49,318 bases of DNA, taken from the NCBI GenBank assembly GCA_934098295.1, contig CAKONV010000015.1, positions 1-49,318 on the forward strand. Reading direction: 5' to 3'. Below the pieces are notes generated by a model. It was not told the origin of the DNA and searched no databases. It saw only the letters and a list, made by a program, of their open reading frames with translations. The translations under genes were made by a program, and so were the position numbers. The DNA comes from an uncultured Bacilli bacterium. Lineage in GTDB: Bacteria; Bacillota_I; Bacilli_A; ML615J-28; CAG-313. Shown here piece after piece: positions 8,028-16,205 of this stretch (position 1 is the stretch's first letter; the number at the start of each line of letters is the position of its first letter).

Positions 8028-10229
8028 TTATCTCTCCTTCCATCTTTTTAACCTTAAAGCATTTAATATAACAGTAAAACTAGATAACGTCATAGCAAGT
8101 CCTGCTATCATCGGATTCATTAAAACGTTAACAAACTCTAATAAACCACACGCAATTGGAATCATACAAGCATTATAAAAGAATGCCCAAAACAAATTAC
8201 CTTTTATATTAGCAAGAGTTTTTCTACTTATATCAAATAAGTTATAAATTGAATTTAAATCATTTCTCATTAGTATAACATCAGCAGAATCAGCTGCTAT
8301 ATCAATAGCAGAATTAAAACTTACACCTATATCTGCAAGTGATAAACTTGGAGCATCATTTATCCCGTCTCCGACCATCATTACTTTTAAACCTTTACTC
8401 TTTAACTCTTTAATTTTATTTGACTTATCTTTAGGAGACACATTTGCTATTACTTCTTTAATACCAATACTTTTAGCAATTATATTAGCAGTAATTTCAT
8501 TATCTCCCGTAAGCATAATCATTCTCTTATTTATTTGCTTTAATTTTTTTATAACACGACTTGCATTATCTCTAATAATGTCTTTAACACCAATAAGAGC
8601 AATAACCTTTCCATTTTCTAAAACATAAACTATACTATTACCATCTAAAGATAACTCTTTTTCTTCCTTAAACATATTATTATCTAGCTTGTATTTATCA
8701 AATATTTTATTATTTCCAATTAAATATTCTTTTTCGTTAATAACACCACTTAATCCAATACCAGCTAAATTTTTAAAATCACTAACATTTAAACTTTTTA
8801 AACCATTATCACTTGCATAACTTTTAAAAGCACTAGCAATTGGATGTGTTGATTTACTTTCTAATGATGACACTATCTCTAACAAACTATTATTAGAATA
8901 ACCAGAATTATTTATTATTTTTGATATTCTTAAGTCTCCATAAGTTAATGTACCAGTTTTATCAAACACAATTACATCAATTTTGTTTGCATTTTCAAGA
9001 ATTTCAGATTTCTTTACTAATATCCCATTTTTAGCACATAATCCTTCGCTTATCACTATTGCAAGTGGTGTTGCAAGCCCTAAAGCGCAAGGACAAGCAC
9101 AAACAAGCACAGTTACAAAATAAACAATCGATTCACTAAAAGTAAAGCCTAATATTAAATGAATAATGAACGTTATTACTGCTAAAGTTATAACAATTGG
9201 AACAAATACTCCACTTACTTTATCCGCAATTCTCGCAATTGGTGCTTTTGTGTTCGTAGCCTCAACTACAAGTCTTACTATTTCTGATATTGTTGAATCC
9301 TTGCCTATATTTTCCGCTTTATATAAAACTTCACCATCTAAGTTTATAGCTCCTGCCATTACTTTATCATCTATACTTTTTTTAACCGGTATTGATTCAC
9401 CACTTATAAATGATTCATCAACATGTGTACTACCTTTAACTACAATTCCATCAACAGCAAACCTATTTCCTGGTTTAGCTATTAAAATGTCTTCCTTTTT
9501 AACTTCATCAATAAACACTTCTTTTTCCTTATTATTAACAAATAACAATGCTGTCTTTGGGGTAATAGTGACTAAGCCTTTTATAGCATCTTTTGTTTTT
9601 TCTTTACTAATATCATCAATATACCTTCCAAACTTAATTAGGTAAAGGATAATACAAACACTTTCAAAATACAAACTTTCTACATATTCATTATTTCCTT
9701 TTAGTATCATAAACATATTAAATGTACTAAATATAAAGCTTGAAATAACACCAAGTGTAACTAATGTATCCATATTGGGAGATTTATATTTAATATTTTT
9801 TACGCCATTATAAATAATATCTCTACCAAAATAAATAAAATACAAACTAAAGATAAACAAGCATACTGAATAATTTATCGGATGATTCATCATATGTAGA
9901 AAAGGAATTACAGGTAAATGTATCATATGTGACATAGAAATATATAAAACTAATAAAGCAAGCAAACCATTAACTATAAAATAAGTTTTTTTATTAAGGC
10001 TATCATTATCTTGTTCATTATAAATTCCAAGGGATTTAAAACCTGCTTCACTTACAAATCTATTTAAATCATCTAAAGTAACACTATCTTCATAACTTAT
10101 ACTTGCTGAAGAAATAACAAGATTTACCAAGGCATCATCAATACCATTTTGTTTTAGTAAATATTTCTCTAAACTTGATGAACAAGCACTACAAGTCATA
10201 CCTTCAATTTTTAAAATTACCTTTTTCAC
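8028..10229 (-). CDS. copA: Copper-exporting P1B-type ATPase
   Basis: A 733-residue P-type ATPase. It has an N-terminal HMA domain with GMTCSAC (9-15), eight predicted membrane helices, the transport motif CPCALGLATPLA, the phosphorylation site DKTGTLT, the STHPIA loop, TGDNEITA and MVGDGINDAPSLSLAD. CPC plus the HMA domain define the Cu(I)-exporting subclass in the plasma membrane. The start is GTG, overlapping the stop of the upstream frame (TAGTG) behind GAGGTGA, so it is coupled to that frame. No copper-responsive repressor such as CsoR or CopY lies in the cluster. Confidence 0.96.
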   Translation of the reverse strand: MKKVILKIEGMTCSACSSSLEKYLLKQNGIDDALVNLVISSASISYEDSVTLDDLNRFVSEAGFKSLGIYNEQDNDSLNKKTYFIVNGLLALLVLYISMSHMIHLPVIPFLHMMNHPINYSVCLFIFSLYFIYFGRDIIYNGVKNIKYKSPNMDTLVTLGVISSFIFSTFNMFMILKGNNEYVESLYFESVCIILYLIKFGRYIDDISKEKTKDAIKGLVTITPKTALLFVNNKEKEVFIDEVKKEDILIAKPGNRFAVDGIVVKGSTHVDESFISGESIPVKKSIDDKVMAGAINLDGEVLYKAENIGKDSTISEIVRLVVEATNTKAPIARIADKVSGVFVPIVITLAVITFIIHLILGFTFSESIVYFVTVLVCACPCALGLATPLAIVISEGLCAKNGILVKKSEILENANKIDVIVFDKTGTLTYGDLRISKIINNSGYSNNSLLEIVSSLESKSTHPIASAFKSYASDNGLKSLNVSDFKNLAGIGLSGVINEKEYLIGNNKIFDKYKLDNNMFKEEKELSLDGNSIVYVLENGKVIALIGVKDIIRDNASRVIKKLKQINKRMIMLTGDNEITANIIAKSIGIKEVIANVSPKDKSNKIKELKSKGLKVMMVGDGINDAPSLSLADIGVSFNSAIDIAADSADVILMRNDLNSIYNLFDISRKTLANIKGNLFWAFFYNACMIPIACGLLEFVNVLMNPMIAGLAMTLSSFTVILNALRLKRWKER

Positions 10230-10591
10230 TATCTCACCTCAAAATACTTTTCATCATCTATAACTTTAATATTATTTGTAATCATATAAAAAATATTATA
10301 CCAAAATATTTTCTTAATAAAAAATATCAGTAATAAAATAGAAACTAATATAAAAATAAATTTTTTTAACTTCATATCCGAGTCTATATCTTTAATATCT
10401 TCACTCATATAATCTTTTTTTGTAAAATAACCTAATTTGTTTATTGTATCAATAACATTTGCTTCATCTATCTTTTTTAAATAAGTTATTTTAGCAATAT
10501 TCTTAACTATTTCTACTTTTTTAATATTTTTTATACAAAGTAATTCTTTTTTTATTTTATTGCTAAATTTTCTTTGTATTATAATTATTTT
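10229..10591 (-). CDS. HMA-like small membrane protein without a normal start codon
   Basis: An open frame of about 120 codons runs from the TAG at 10592-10594 to a TAG that overlaps the copA GTG. The first 70 residues follow the heavy-metal-associated fold (KIIIIQRKFSNKIKKELLCI, then VEIVKNIAKITYL and a helix ending NKLGYF), but the metal-binding CxxC is absent. A membrane helix of about 20 residues follows. No ATG, GTG or TTG opens the HMA part; the only ATG (10408) would give just the membrane tail. It overlaps the end of the peptidase E homologue by 29 bases. It may use a rare ATT/ATA start or be a decayed gene. Confidence 0.5.
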   Translation of the reverse strand, partial: KIIIIQRKFSNKIKKELLCIKNIKKVEIVKNIAKITYLKKIDEANVIDTINKLGYFTKKDYMSEDIKDIDSDMKLKKFIFILVSILLLIFFIKKIFWYNIFYMITNNIKVIDDEKYFEVR

Positions 10592-11288
10592 CTATTTCAT
10601 ATTTTTGGGATATTTCGTTTTTAAAAGTATAATATGGTCTAGTACCTAAAATTTCAACTTTATCATCATTTATGTAAATAGCATCCTCTTCTGGTATAGC
10701 AATTACTTCTCCTACTGATTTTGAAAACTTAACAATTGAAGTGGTAAACTTATTTAACCTTACTTCGTTTTCTTGCTCCGTAAGTTTTGATTTTTTATTA
10801 GTATAATGAGGAAAAATTGAAACTCCCTGCAAAACGTCAAATCCTTTAGTATCTTTTAATTCAACATTATTTGGATCCATACTTTCAATAATATCAATGT
10901 CATATCCAAAAATAACAGCACCAGCACTTCCACCTATTACTATTCCATCATTATTGATATAATTTTTAATGTTATCAAAAGCTCCGCTTTGTTTTAGTCC
11001 AGATAATAATTTATATGTATTTCCACCGCCAATAAATATCGCAGTATAACTTTGCAACTTTTTAGAAGCTAGTTCTTCAAATGTTCTAACCATTTCAATG
11101 CTAGGAATATCAACGTTTGAAAGTTCACCTTGTATCCATTCATAACAACTATCGTAAGGATATTCATCCTCATCCATAGCAAGTGGAACATATAAAAGTG
11201 GCCTTACATGATCAATAATTTCATTAAGCTTTTGGTTTGCCAAAGTATTTTGCTCACCAGAACCACCACCACAAAGTATCAATTGCAT
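10563..11288 (-). CDS. Peptidase E-like (S51) class I glutamine amidotransferase fold
   Basis: A 241-residue protein of the peptidase S51 (dipeptidase E/cyanophycinase) family, cytosolic serine hydrolases acting on Asp- or Arg-containing dipeptides. The nucleophile elbow GGSAGAVI places Ser121; IFIGGGNTY (84-92) forms the preceding strand-turn, and FPHY supplies the expected histidine. It has no signal peptide. It precedes the HMA-like frame with a 29-base overlap, so it may share the copper transcript by chance of position. The substrate is unknown. Confidence 0.88.
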   Translation of the reverse strand: MQLILCGGGSGEQNTLANQKLNEIIDHVRPLLYVPLAMDEDEYPYDSCYEWIQGELSNVDIPSIEMVRTFEELASKKLQSYTAIFIGGGNTYKLLSGLKQSGAFDNIKNYINNDGIVIGGSAGAVIFGYDIDIIESMDPNNVELKDTKGFDVLQGVSIFPHYTNKKSKLTEQENEVRLNKFTTSIVKFSKSVGEVIAIPEEDAIYINDDKVEILGTRPYYTFKNEISQKYEIENNYNTKKI

Positions 11289-11407
11289 AAAATCATCTCC
11301 TTAAACTAAATATCATATTTATTAAAATTCTTTTTTGAATATATTTTTTCTGATTTTTTGGTATCACATCATTTACAATTATACAGTAAAATTTTCGATT
11401 TTTGCAC

Positions 11408-11434
11408 AAAAAAAGATACATATTGCTATGTACC
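11408..11434. terminator. Bidirectional terminator
   Basis: GATACATA/TATGTACC stem with a 4-base loop, flanked by A7 and T6. It ends the leftward thioredoxin gene and would also stop rightward transcription. Confidence 0.85.
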
Positions 11435-11442
11435 TTTTTTAA

Positions 11443-12249
11443 TTATTTCTTATTATTTTTTTTAGTTGTCTTGGATGTTTTATTATTTCCTTTTTTAGAT
11501 GTTGATTTTTCTTTATTATTTTTTACTGACTTATCATCTTTCTTCTTATTAGATGTTGTCTTTTCCTTTATTACATGTTCTACTTTTTTTGCTTTTACTG
11601 GATGTTCTTCTTCCTCTTCTTCTTCACTATCGTATTCTTTCATCTCATCTTCATCTTCTTCACATTCTTTATTAACTGTGTGAACATGAACATTTGGTTT
11701 CTTTGCATTAACTGATTTTTTAGCAAATACAATGAGTACCACTAAACCAACTATCACAAGAACAGTTACAGCTTCACCAACTTTATTTGCTTTTCTAGCT
11801 TCACCATTTTGTACAGCTTTAACTATATCTGTTCTATCTTCATCGCTTCTATTATACTCTGCTAAGATTTCTTTTTTTATCTCTGCTTTTGTTTCTTCTG
11901 GAAAACCACTAAAAGTTTTTTCACCAATAATTATAAATGGCACACCATTTATTTGAATATCTAAATATTCTGCAACTTGATTCATAAGTGATTTATTAGT
12001 CGCATCATTCCAAACTTCAAATGTTTTTAATTCATAATATTTTCCATATTCTTCTTGAATTTCTTCAAAGAATGTTAGTGCCTTAGCACAAAAAGCACAG
12101 CCTTCACCCCTGAACATGTAAACAGGGATTTTACTTCTTTCATCAACATCTGTTGAACTACCAGTCTCTTCTTCTGCTCTTACAACAAGTGGTAAAGATA
12201 CCATAACAGCACATAAGATAACTAGTAAAAATTTACTAAATTTCTTCAT
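11443..12249 (-). CDS. Membrane-anchored thioredoxin/glutaredoxin-like protein
   Basis: A 268-residue exported protein. A Sec signal peptide (1-25, ending VVRA) is followed by a thioredoxin fold with active site C51-A-F-C54 and a cis-proline region (NGVPFIII). A membrane helix lies at about 158-176, then a long cytoplasmic tail: an acidic run (Glu-rich near 200-215) followed by a Lys/Ser/Thr-rich region. The fold faces outside and probably handles thiol-disulfide exchange on surface proteins. The charged tail has no recognised domain and may bind nucleic acid or ribosomes; that is speculation. Confidence 0.85.
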   Translation of the reverse strand: MKKFSKFLLVILCAVMVSLPLVVRAEEETGSSTDVDERSKIPVYMFRGEGCAFCAKALTFFEEIQEEYGKYYELKTFEVWNDATNKSLMNQVAEYLDIQINGVPFIIIGEKTFSGFPEETKAEIKKEILAEYNRSDEDRTDIVKAVQNGEARKANKVGEAVTVLVIVGLVVLIVFAKKSVNAKKPNVHVHTVNKECEEDEDEMKEYDSEEEEEEEHPVKAKKVEHVIKEKTTSNKKKDDKSVKNNKEKSTSKKGNNKTSKTTKKNNKK

Positions 12250-12330
12250 AACTTCCTCCTACATCTACAAATAAATTTTATCAAATATTTGCTTAAATAA
12301 CAAATAAAATAGCATTATTTCACCAAAATA

Positions 12331-13449
12331 TCACATTTTTTCTTTTGAATCTAATTTTTCAAGTTCTACACCACTAATAATATCAAACTTTTTACTAATC
12401 TTATCGCTAGTAATTTGAACATTTTCAACTTCTTTATTAACTGACTGAATACTTTTAGCAAGTCTATCCCAACGTTCTTTATATCTCGAAAATTCTACTC
12501 CAAGTTTATTAAGTTCTTCATGTATTATTGAAGTATATTTATCTCTTTCAATATTTTTGATAACCATCTCTATAACTGTAAGCGTTGACATTAAAGTAGT
12601 TGGAGAAGTAATCCATACTCTTTTCTTGTAAGCATACTCTATTAAGTCATTGTGATATGCATTAAGTTCAGCAAAAATTGCTTCTGCCGGTAAAAACATA
12701 ATGGCTTGATCAGATGTAACATCAGGAATTATATATTTTTCACTAATTGCATCAATATGTTTTTTTACATCAATTTTAAATTGTTTCTCATATCTTTCTC
12801 TTGCTTCTAGTGGAAGTTTCTTATCAACCATCATTCTATAATTTTCCAAAGGAAATTTAGAATCTATTGCAATAGTACCAAGAGGTTCTGGTGCAAAAAG
12901 AATTGAATCAGCAATTGTACCATTTGGAAGTTTATACTGCAAATCATATATCTTAGTATTATTTTCACCAAAAACACTTGTAAGTATATGTTTCAAATTA
13001 ACTTCACCAAATATACCTCTAGATTTCTTATCTGTTAGAATACTCTGAAGAGACACAATATCTCCTGATAAAGACTCTATCTTCTTTTGAGCTTCATCTA
13101 TCTTACTAAGTCTTTCTAAAACATTTGTAAAAGTTTTATTAGTTTTCTCAAAGTTTTGATCTAATCTTTCATTAACCTTATCATTTATATTGTTAAGCCT
13201 ATCTTCAATTTTTCTATTAAGATTCTCAAAATCATTATTTATATCTTTAGTAAGACCACTTTTAAATTCCGTTAAGTCTTTGATTAAACTTCCCTTAAAA
13301 TCATTTATCTCTCTATTTATATTAACCTCAAACCTTCCAAGTCTTTCCGTTATATTAGCTTCATCAATTTTATCTTTTTTTACATTCATAATAAGTACAA
13401 CCAAAATTATACATACCACTATTAAAAGAGCCACAATTACATATTCCAT
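12331..13449 (-). CDS. rmuC: DNA recombination protein RmuC
   Basis: A 372-residue RmuC homologue, a nuclease-fold protein that limits inversions at short inverted repeats in other bacteria. An N-terminal membrane anchor (1-22) precedes a coiled coil (about 25-135) and the conserved domain with GIFGEVNLKHIL, DSKFPLENY and FLPAEAIFAELN. Length and order are typical. It is preceded by the VTT gene with an 11-base gap, so they form an operon. Confidence 0.95.
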   Translation of the reverse strand: MEYVIVALLIVVCIILVVLIMNVKKDKIDEANITERLGRFEVNINREINDFKGSLIKDLTEFKSGLTKDINNDFENLNRKIEDRLNNINDKVNERLDQNFEKTNKTFTNVLERLSKIDEAQKKIESLSGDIVSLQSILTDKKSRGIFGEVNLKHILTSVFGENNTKIYDLQYKLPNGTIADSILFAPEPLGTIAIDSKFPLENYRMMVDKKLPLEARERYEKQFKIDVKKHIDAISEKYIIPDVTSDQAIMFLPAEAIFAELNAYHNDLIEYAYKKRVWITSPTTLMSTLTVIEMVIKNIERDKYTSIIHEELNKLGVEFSRYKERWDRLAKSIQSVNKEVENVQITSDKISKKFDIISGVELEKLDSKEKM

Positions 13450-13459
13450 AAAACCTCTC

Positions 13460-14050
13460 CTACTCTAAATTCATTTTTCTAGCAACTATCTTTGAAAGTA
13501 AATAACTAACTAATAAAGACATAAGTATTATAACTATCGTTTTAACATCTGCTACACTGTCTATTAAACTTTTTCCAACCATTCCCCAAAAATAGATGAT
13601 AGAAATCTTTCCTATGAATAATGCTGAAAGAAATTTTTTAATATCCATTCCTACTATACCACAAGAAAGATTTATCAAAAAAGCTGGTGAAAATGGAAGT
13701 GCAACTATAAGTACAAAACTTGCAAATTTTATATTACGTATTCTCATAATTACTTTATTAAGTTTGTTGTACTCTCTTGCTTTATTCATAACATAAACTG
13801 TAAGCATTTTACTAGAGAGGAAATATGCCATAACACAGCCGAGTATTGTAGCAAGATATGACAAAACAAAGCCAAGGAAAACTCCATAGGCACTAAAATT
13901 AAATGCTACAAACACTCCAAGTGGAAGTATTGGAATCATAGATTCAAGTACAACAATAAAAATACCAGCAAAAGGACCAACCTTTTGAAGTATATCTACT
14001 ATCGATGAAATAAAATTTGTTACAAATTCTGAAATAGCCGATATTTCCAT
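13460..14050 (-). CDS. VTT-domain (TVP38/TMEM64, DedA-like) membrane protein
   Basis: A 196-residue integral membrane protein with about five hydrophobic segments. It carries the VTT hallmarks: a re-entrant region (ESMIPILPLGVFVAFN) and LPFSPAFLINLSCG. Relatives act in lipid or polyprenyl carrier flipping across the membrane. It is transcribed divergently from the DUF2179 gene and upstream of rmuC in the same operon. Confidence 0.88.
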   Translation of the reverse strand: MEISAISEFVTNFISSIVDILQKVGPFAGIFIVVLESMIPILPLGVFVAFNFSAYGVFLGFVLSYLATILGCVMAYFLSSKMLTVYVMNKAREYNKLNKVIMRIRNIKFASFVLIVALPFSPAFLINLSCGIVGMDIKKFLSALFIGKISIIYFWGMVGKSLIDSVADVKTIVIILMSLLVSYLLSKIVARKMNLE

Positions 14051-14145
14051 TTATATATCACCACATCAATTATAATACATTTTTTAAATATTTATAATAA
14101 AATTCAAACAAAAGTTAATAATATAATCATAAGAGCGTGATATAT

Positions 14146-14652
14146 ATGGATATTTTATTTTTATGTGTAAAAATTTTCTTAGTTAGAATAATAGACGTTT
14201 CTCTTGGAACTGCAAGAACTATTATAATGGTAAAGGGAAAAAGTTTAGTTGCAAGTCTTATTGGCTTTGTAGAAGTATTTGTATGGTTTGTAATTGCAAG
14301 AGAAGCTTTAAATACTACTGAATCTAGTCTTTTAATAGCATTTAGCTACTCCCTGGGTTTTGCAACAGGAACATACATTGGAAGTATTTTTTCTAATAAA
14401 TATATTGAAGGTATATTTGGAATTGAAGTAATAACGGAATCCAAAAAATTAGCAAAGGTATTACGTGATAACAATTATGCTGTTTCAAGTCTAAAGGTTG
14501 AAGGTCAAAATGGCAAAGAAAAGTTTATGCTTCTAATCGAAATAAAAAGTAAAGATTTAGGGCATATAAAAAAGCTTATCGAAAAAAACGATAAGCAAGC
14601 ATTTATAATGGTAAATGAAACAAAAATTGTACAAAACGGTTATTTTAAATAG
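14146..14652 (+). CDS. UPF0316/DUF2179 membrane protein
   Basis: A 168-residue protein with three membrane helices (about 1-80) containing RIIDVSLGTARTI, then a cytoplasmic DUF2179-type alpha/beta domain. This architecture matches the UPF0316 family, whose function is not settled. I place the start at the ATG at 14146; the frame opens earlier at a GTG (14137), but AAGAG is correctly spaced only for the ATG. Its last 8 bases overlap the convergent RNHCP gene. Confidence 0.88.
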   Translation: MDILFLCVKIFLVRIIDVSLGTARTIIMVKGKSLVASLIGFVEVFVWFVIAREALNTTESSLLIAFSYSLGFATGTYIGSIFSNKYIEGIFGIEVITESKKLAKVLRDNNYAVSSLKVEGQNGKEKFMLLIEIKSKDLGHIKKLIEKNDKQAFIMVNETKIVQNGYFK

Positions 14653-14962
14653 AACTTTGTCTCATTATTTCTAACATTTTATCAAAGTTGTCATCTTTTG
14701 CAGCAACATTTCTTTTAATCATGCCACATTTATTACACTTGTACACTATTTTAAACTCATCTTTTTTTCCTTTTTCTATTGCAATTGGCACTAAAACACC
14801 TTTGCAAGAAGAACTTCTATCACCAGGATTTATATCAACGTGTTTTGAACATAAACATTTATTACAGTGATCTCTAGCAGTATAACTAAGTTTTTCTACT
14901 AATGCACCACAAACCTCACAAACAAAATTTTCATCTTTCATAGTAAATTTTTTTACATCCAT
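14645..14962 (-). CDS. RNHCP-domain zinc-ribbon protein
   Basis: A 105-residue protein of the RNHCP family. CEVCG, then RDHCNKCLCSKHVDINPGDR (the diagnostic block), CKG and CNKCG give seven or eight cysteines for two zinc sites. The function of the family is unknown. The stop overlaps the end of the convergent DUF2179 gene by 8 bases. Confidence 0.9.
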   Translation of the reverse strand: MDVKKFTMKDENFVCEVCGALVEKLSYTARDHCNKCLCSKHVDINPGDRSSSCKGVLVPIAIEKGKKDEFKIVYKCNKCGMIKRNVAAKDDNFDKMLEIMRQSSI

Positions 14963-15015
14963 AAAGATACCTCACTACTACAAAGATGTTAACAAATTAA
15001 GGAAAAAAAGTCAAA

Positions 15016-15312
15016 CTATGTTCTATGATTAGAAAGCTTATATTCATTATATCCACCAATAACATTAACAACATCATATCCAAGATTAGATAATTTATTA
15101 CAAAGTTTTTCACTTCTAGTACCATATTCGCAGTATATGTAATATTTTTGATTTTTCTTTAAATAATTTTCGGGATTAACTAGTAAAAAATTCATAGGGA
15201 TATTTATGGCAGTTGGTATTTTTCCAATAATATACTTATAATTGTCACGTATATCTATAAGTGTTATCGTCGAAAGCTGTTTTTTCATCTCTTCTATGGT
15301 TATACTTTTCAT
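15016..15312 (-). CDS. Single-domain rhodanese
   Basis: A 98-residue rhodanese-like domain. The active-site loop CEYGTRS places the sulfur-carrying Cys61; TLIDIRDNYKYIIGKIPTAINIP and a GGYNEY end are the other family hallmarks. It is probably a cytosolic sulfur carrier, similar in size to the PspE/GlpE type. It is divergent from the kinase-like gene. Confidence 0.92.
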   Translation of the reverse strand: MKSITIEEMKKQLSTITLIDIRDNYKYIIGKIPTAINIPMNFLLVNPENYLKKNQKYYIYCEYGTRSEKLCNKLSNLGYDVVNVIGGYNEYKLSNHRT

Positions 15313-15353
15313 TAAGTACCTCCCGTACTATTATATGCCTTATCACCTTTTAG

Positions 15354-15382
15354 TTTACAAATCTAGGAAAGTATGATATAAT
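15354..15382 (+). promoter_or_regulatory. Promoter of the kinase-like gene
   Basis: -35 TTTACA (15354-15359), a 17-base spacer and -10 TATAAT (15377-15382) with the TG extension. An AGGGGG RBS and the ATG at 15408 follow. Confidence 0.85.
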
Positions 15383-15407
15383 GTGTCCAACTTAGGGGGT
15401 TGATATA

Positions 15408-16190
15408 ATGTTAGTTACTATTGAAGGAAGTAAAGAAGTTATTGACACAAATTCACTACTTGACAAAAGAATAGATAGTGGTAAAGATGGTGACGTTTAT
15501 AGGCTTAATGACAATGAGGTAATTAAGCTATGTAATTCTTGTTTAATGACGGAAGAAAAAATAAAAGATTTGAGAGAATGTGTTACAGAAGAAGAAGAAA
15601 GAACTACATCTAGACTAGTTCTTCCAAGAAAAATTGTTAGAGAATTTGGAACAAAACCAAATAATAGATTAAATATAGCAACTGGTTACACAGAAAGATA
15701 TGTCAAAGAAAAAAAGCATGGTATAGTAATTATGAGTACCGATACTTTTTTACAAGAAATTACATTATTAAGAGAAGATATTCACAAACACTTTTCTCCT
15801 AACTGTGTAGCAATTAGGGATTCTAATCCAAATAACTTATTGCCAGAAATAATCAATGGCAGTGAAAGATTATGTTTGATAGATCATGATAGAGATGTAA
15901 CAATAAGTTCTATGTATTCTGAAAAATCACATATAAGGAATCAAGACTACGTTGCATACAATAATAAAAGATTTAGTCTTCTAGCATATAAAGCTTTACT
16001 ACTTCAAATATTAAAGTTAGAAGGTATCAACTCTGGTAATTATGGAATTGTTGCAAACTACGTAGAAAATCAAGCTCAAAGAGAAGATGTTACACAAAAG
16101 ACTATAGAAACTGCTCTACTTGGATATAGATATGTATCTGAATATGCACAAGACGCAGCAAGAAAAATAAAAGAAAATAAAATGAGATAA
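15408..16190 (+). CDS. Protein-kinase-like phosphotransferase, uncharacterised
   Basis: A 260-residue cytosolic protein with features of the protein-kinase fold: a loop DSGKDGDVYRL (23-33) resembling the glycine-rich loop, VIKL with Lys40 as the ATP-binding lysine, a catalytic-loop-like RDSNPNNLL (Asp138, Asn143) and LIDHDRD (Asp159/Asp161) in place of DFG. The C-lobe is short. It could be a minimal kinase or an aminoglycoside-kinase-like enzyme; the substrate is not indicated. It has its own promoter and is followed by a shared terminator. Confidence 0.65.
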   Translation: MLVTIEGSKEVIDTNSLLDKRIDSGKDGDVYRLNDNEVIKLCNSCLMTEEKIKDLRECVTEEEERTTSRLVLPRKIVREFGTKPNNRLNIATGYTERYVKEKKHGIVIMSTDTFLQEITLLREDIHKHFSPNCVAIRDSNPNNLLPEIINGSERLCLIDHDRDVTISSMYSEKSHIRNQDYVAYNNKRFSLLAYKALLLQILKLEGINSGNYGIVANYVENQAQREDVTQKTIETALLGYRYVSEYAQDAARKIKENKMR

Positions 16191-16205
16191 AACCTATCTC
16201 ATTTT
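16179..16205. terminator. Bidirectional terminator
   Basis: An 11-bp perfect stem AAAATGAGATA/TATCTCATTTT with a 5-base loop and T-rich flanks on both strands. It serves the convergent kinase-like and ABC-F genes and includes the ends of both. Confidence 0.9.

Noticed and set aside
9166..9645. Long plus-strand frame opposite copA
   Set aside because: It is the antisense of well-conserved ATPase motifs with no RBS or promoter. The same holds for frames opposite the membrane and coiled-coil genes elsewhere.
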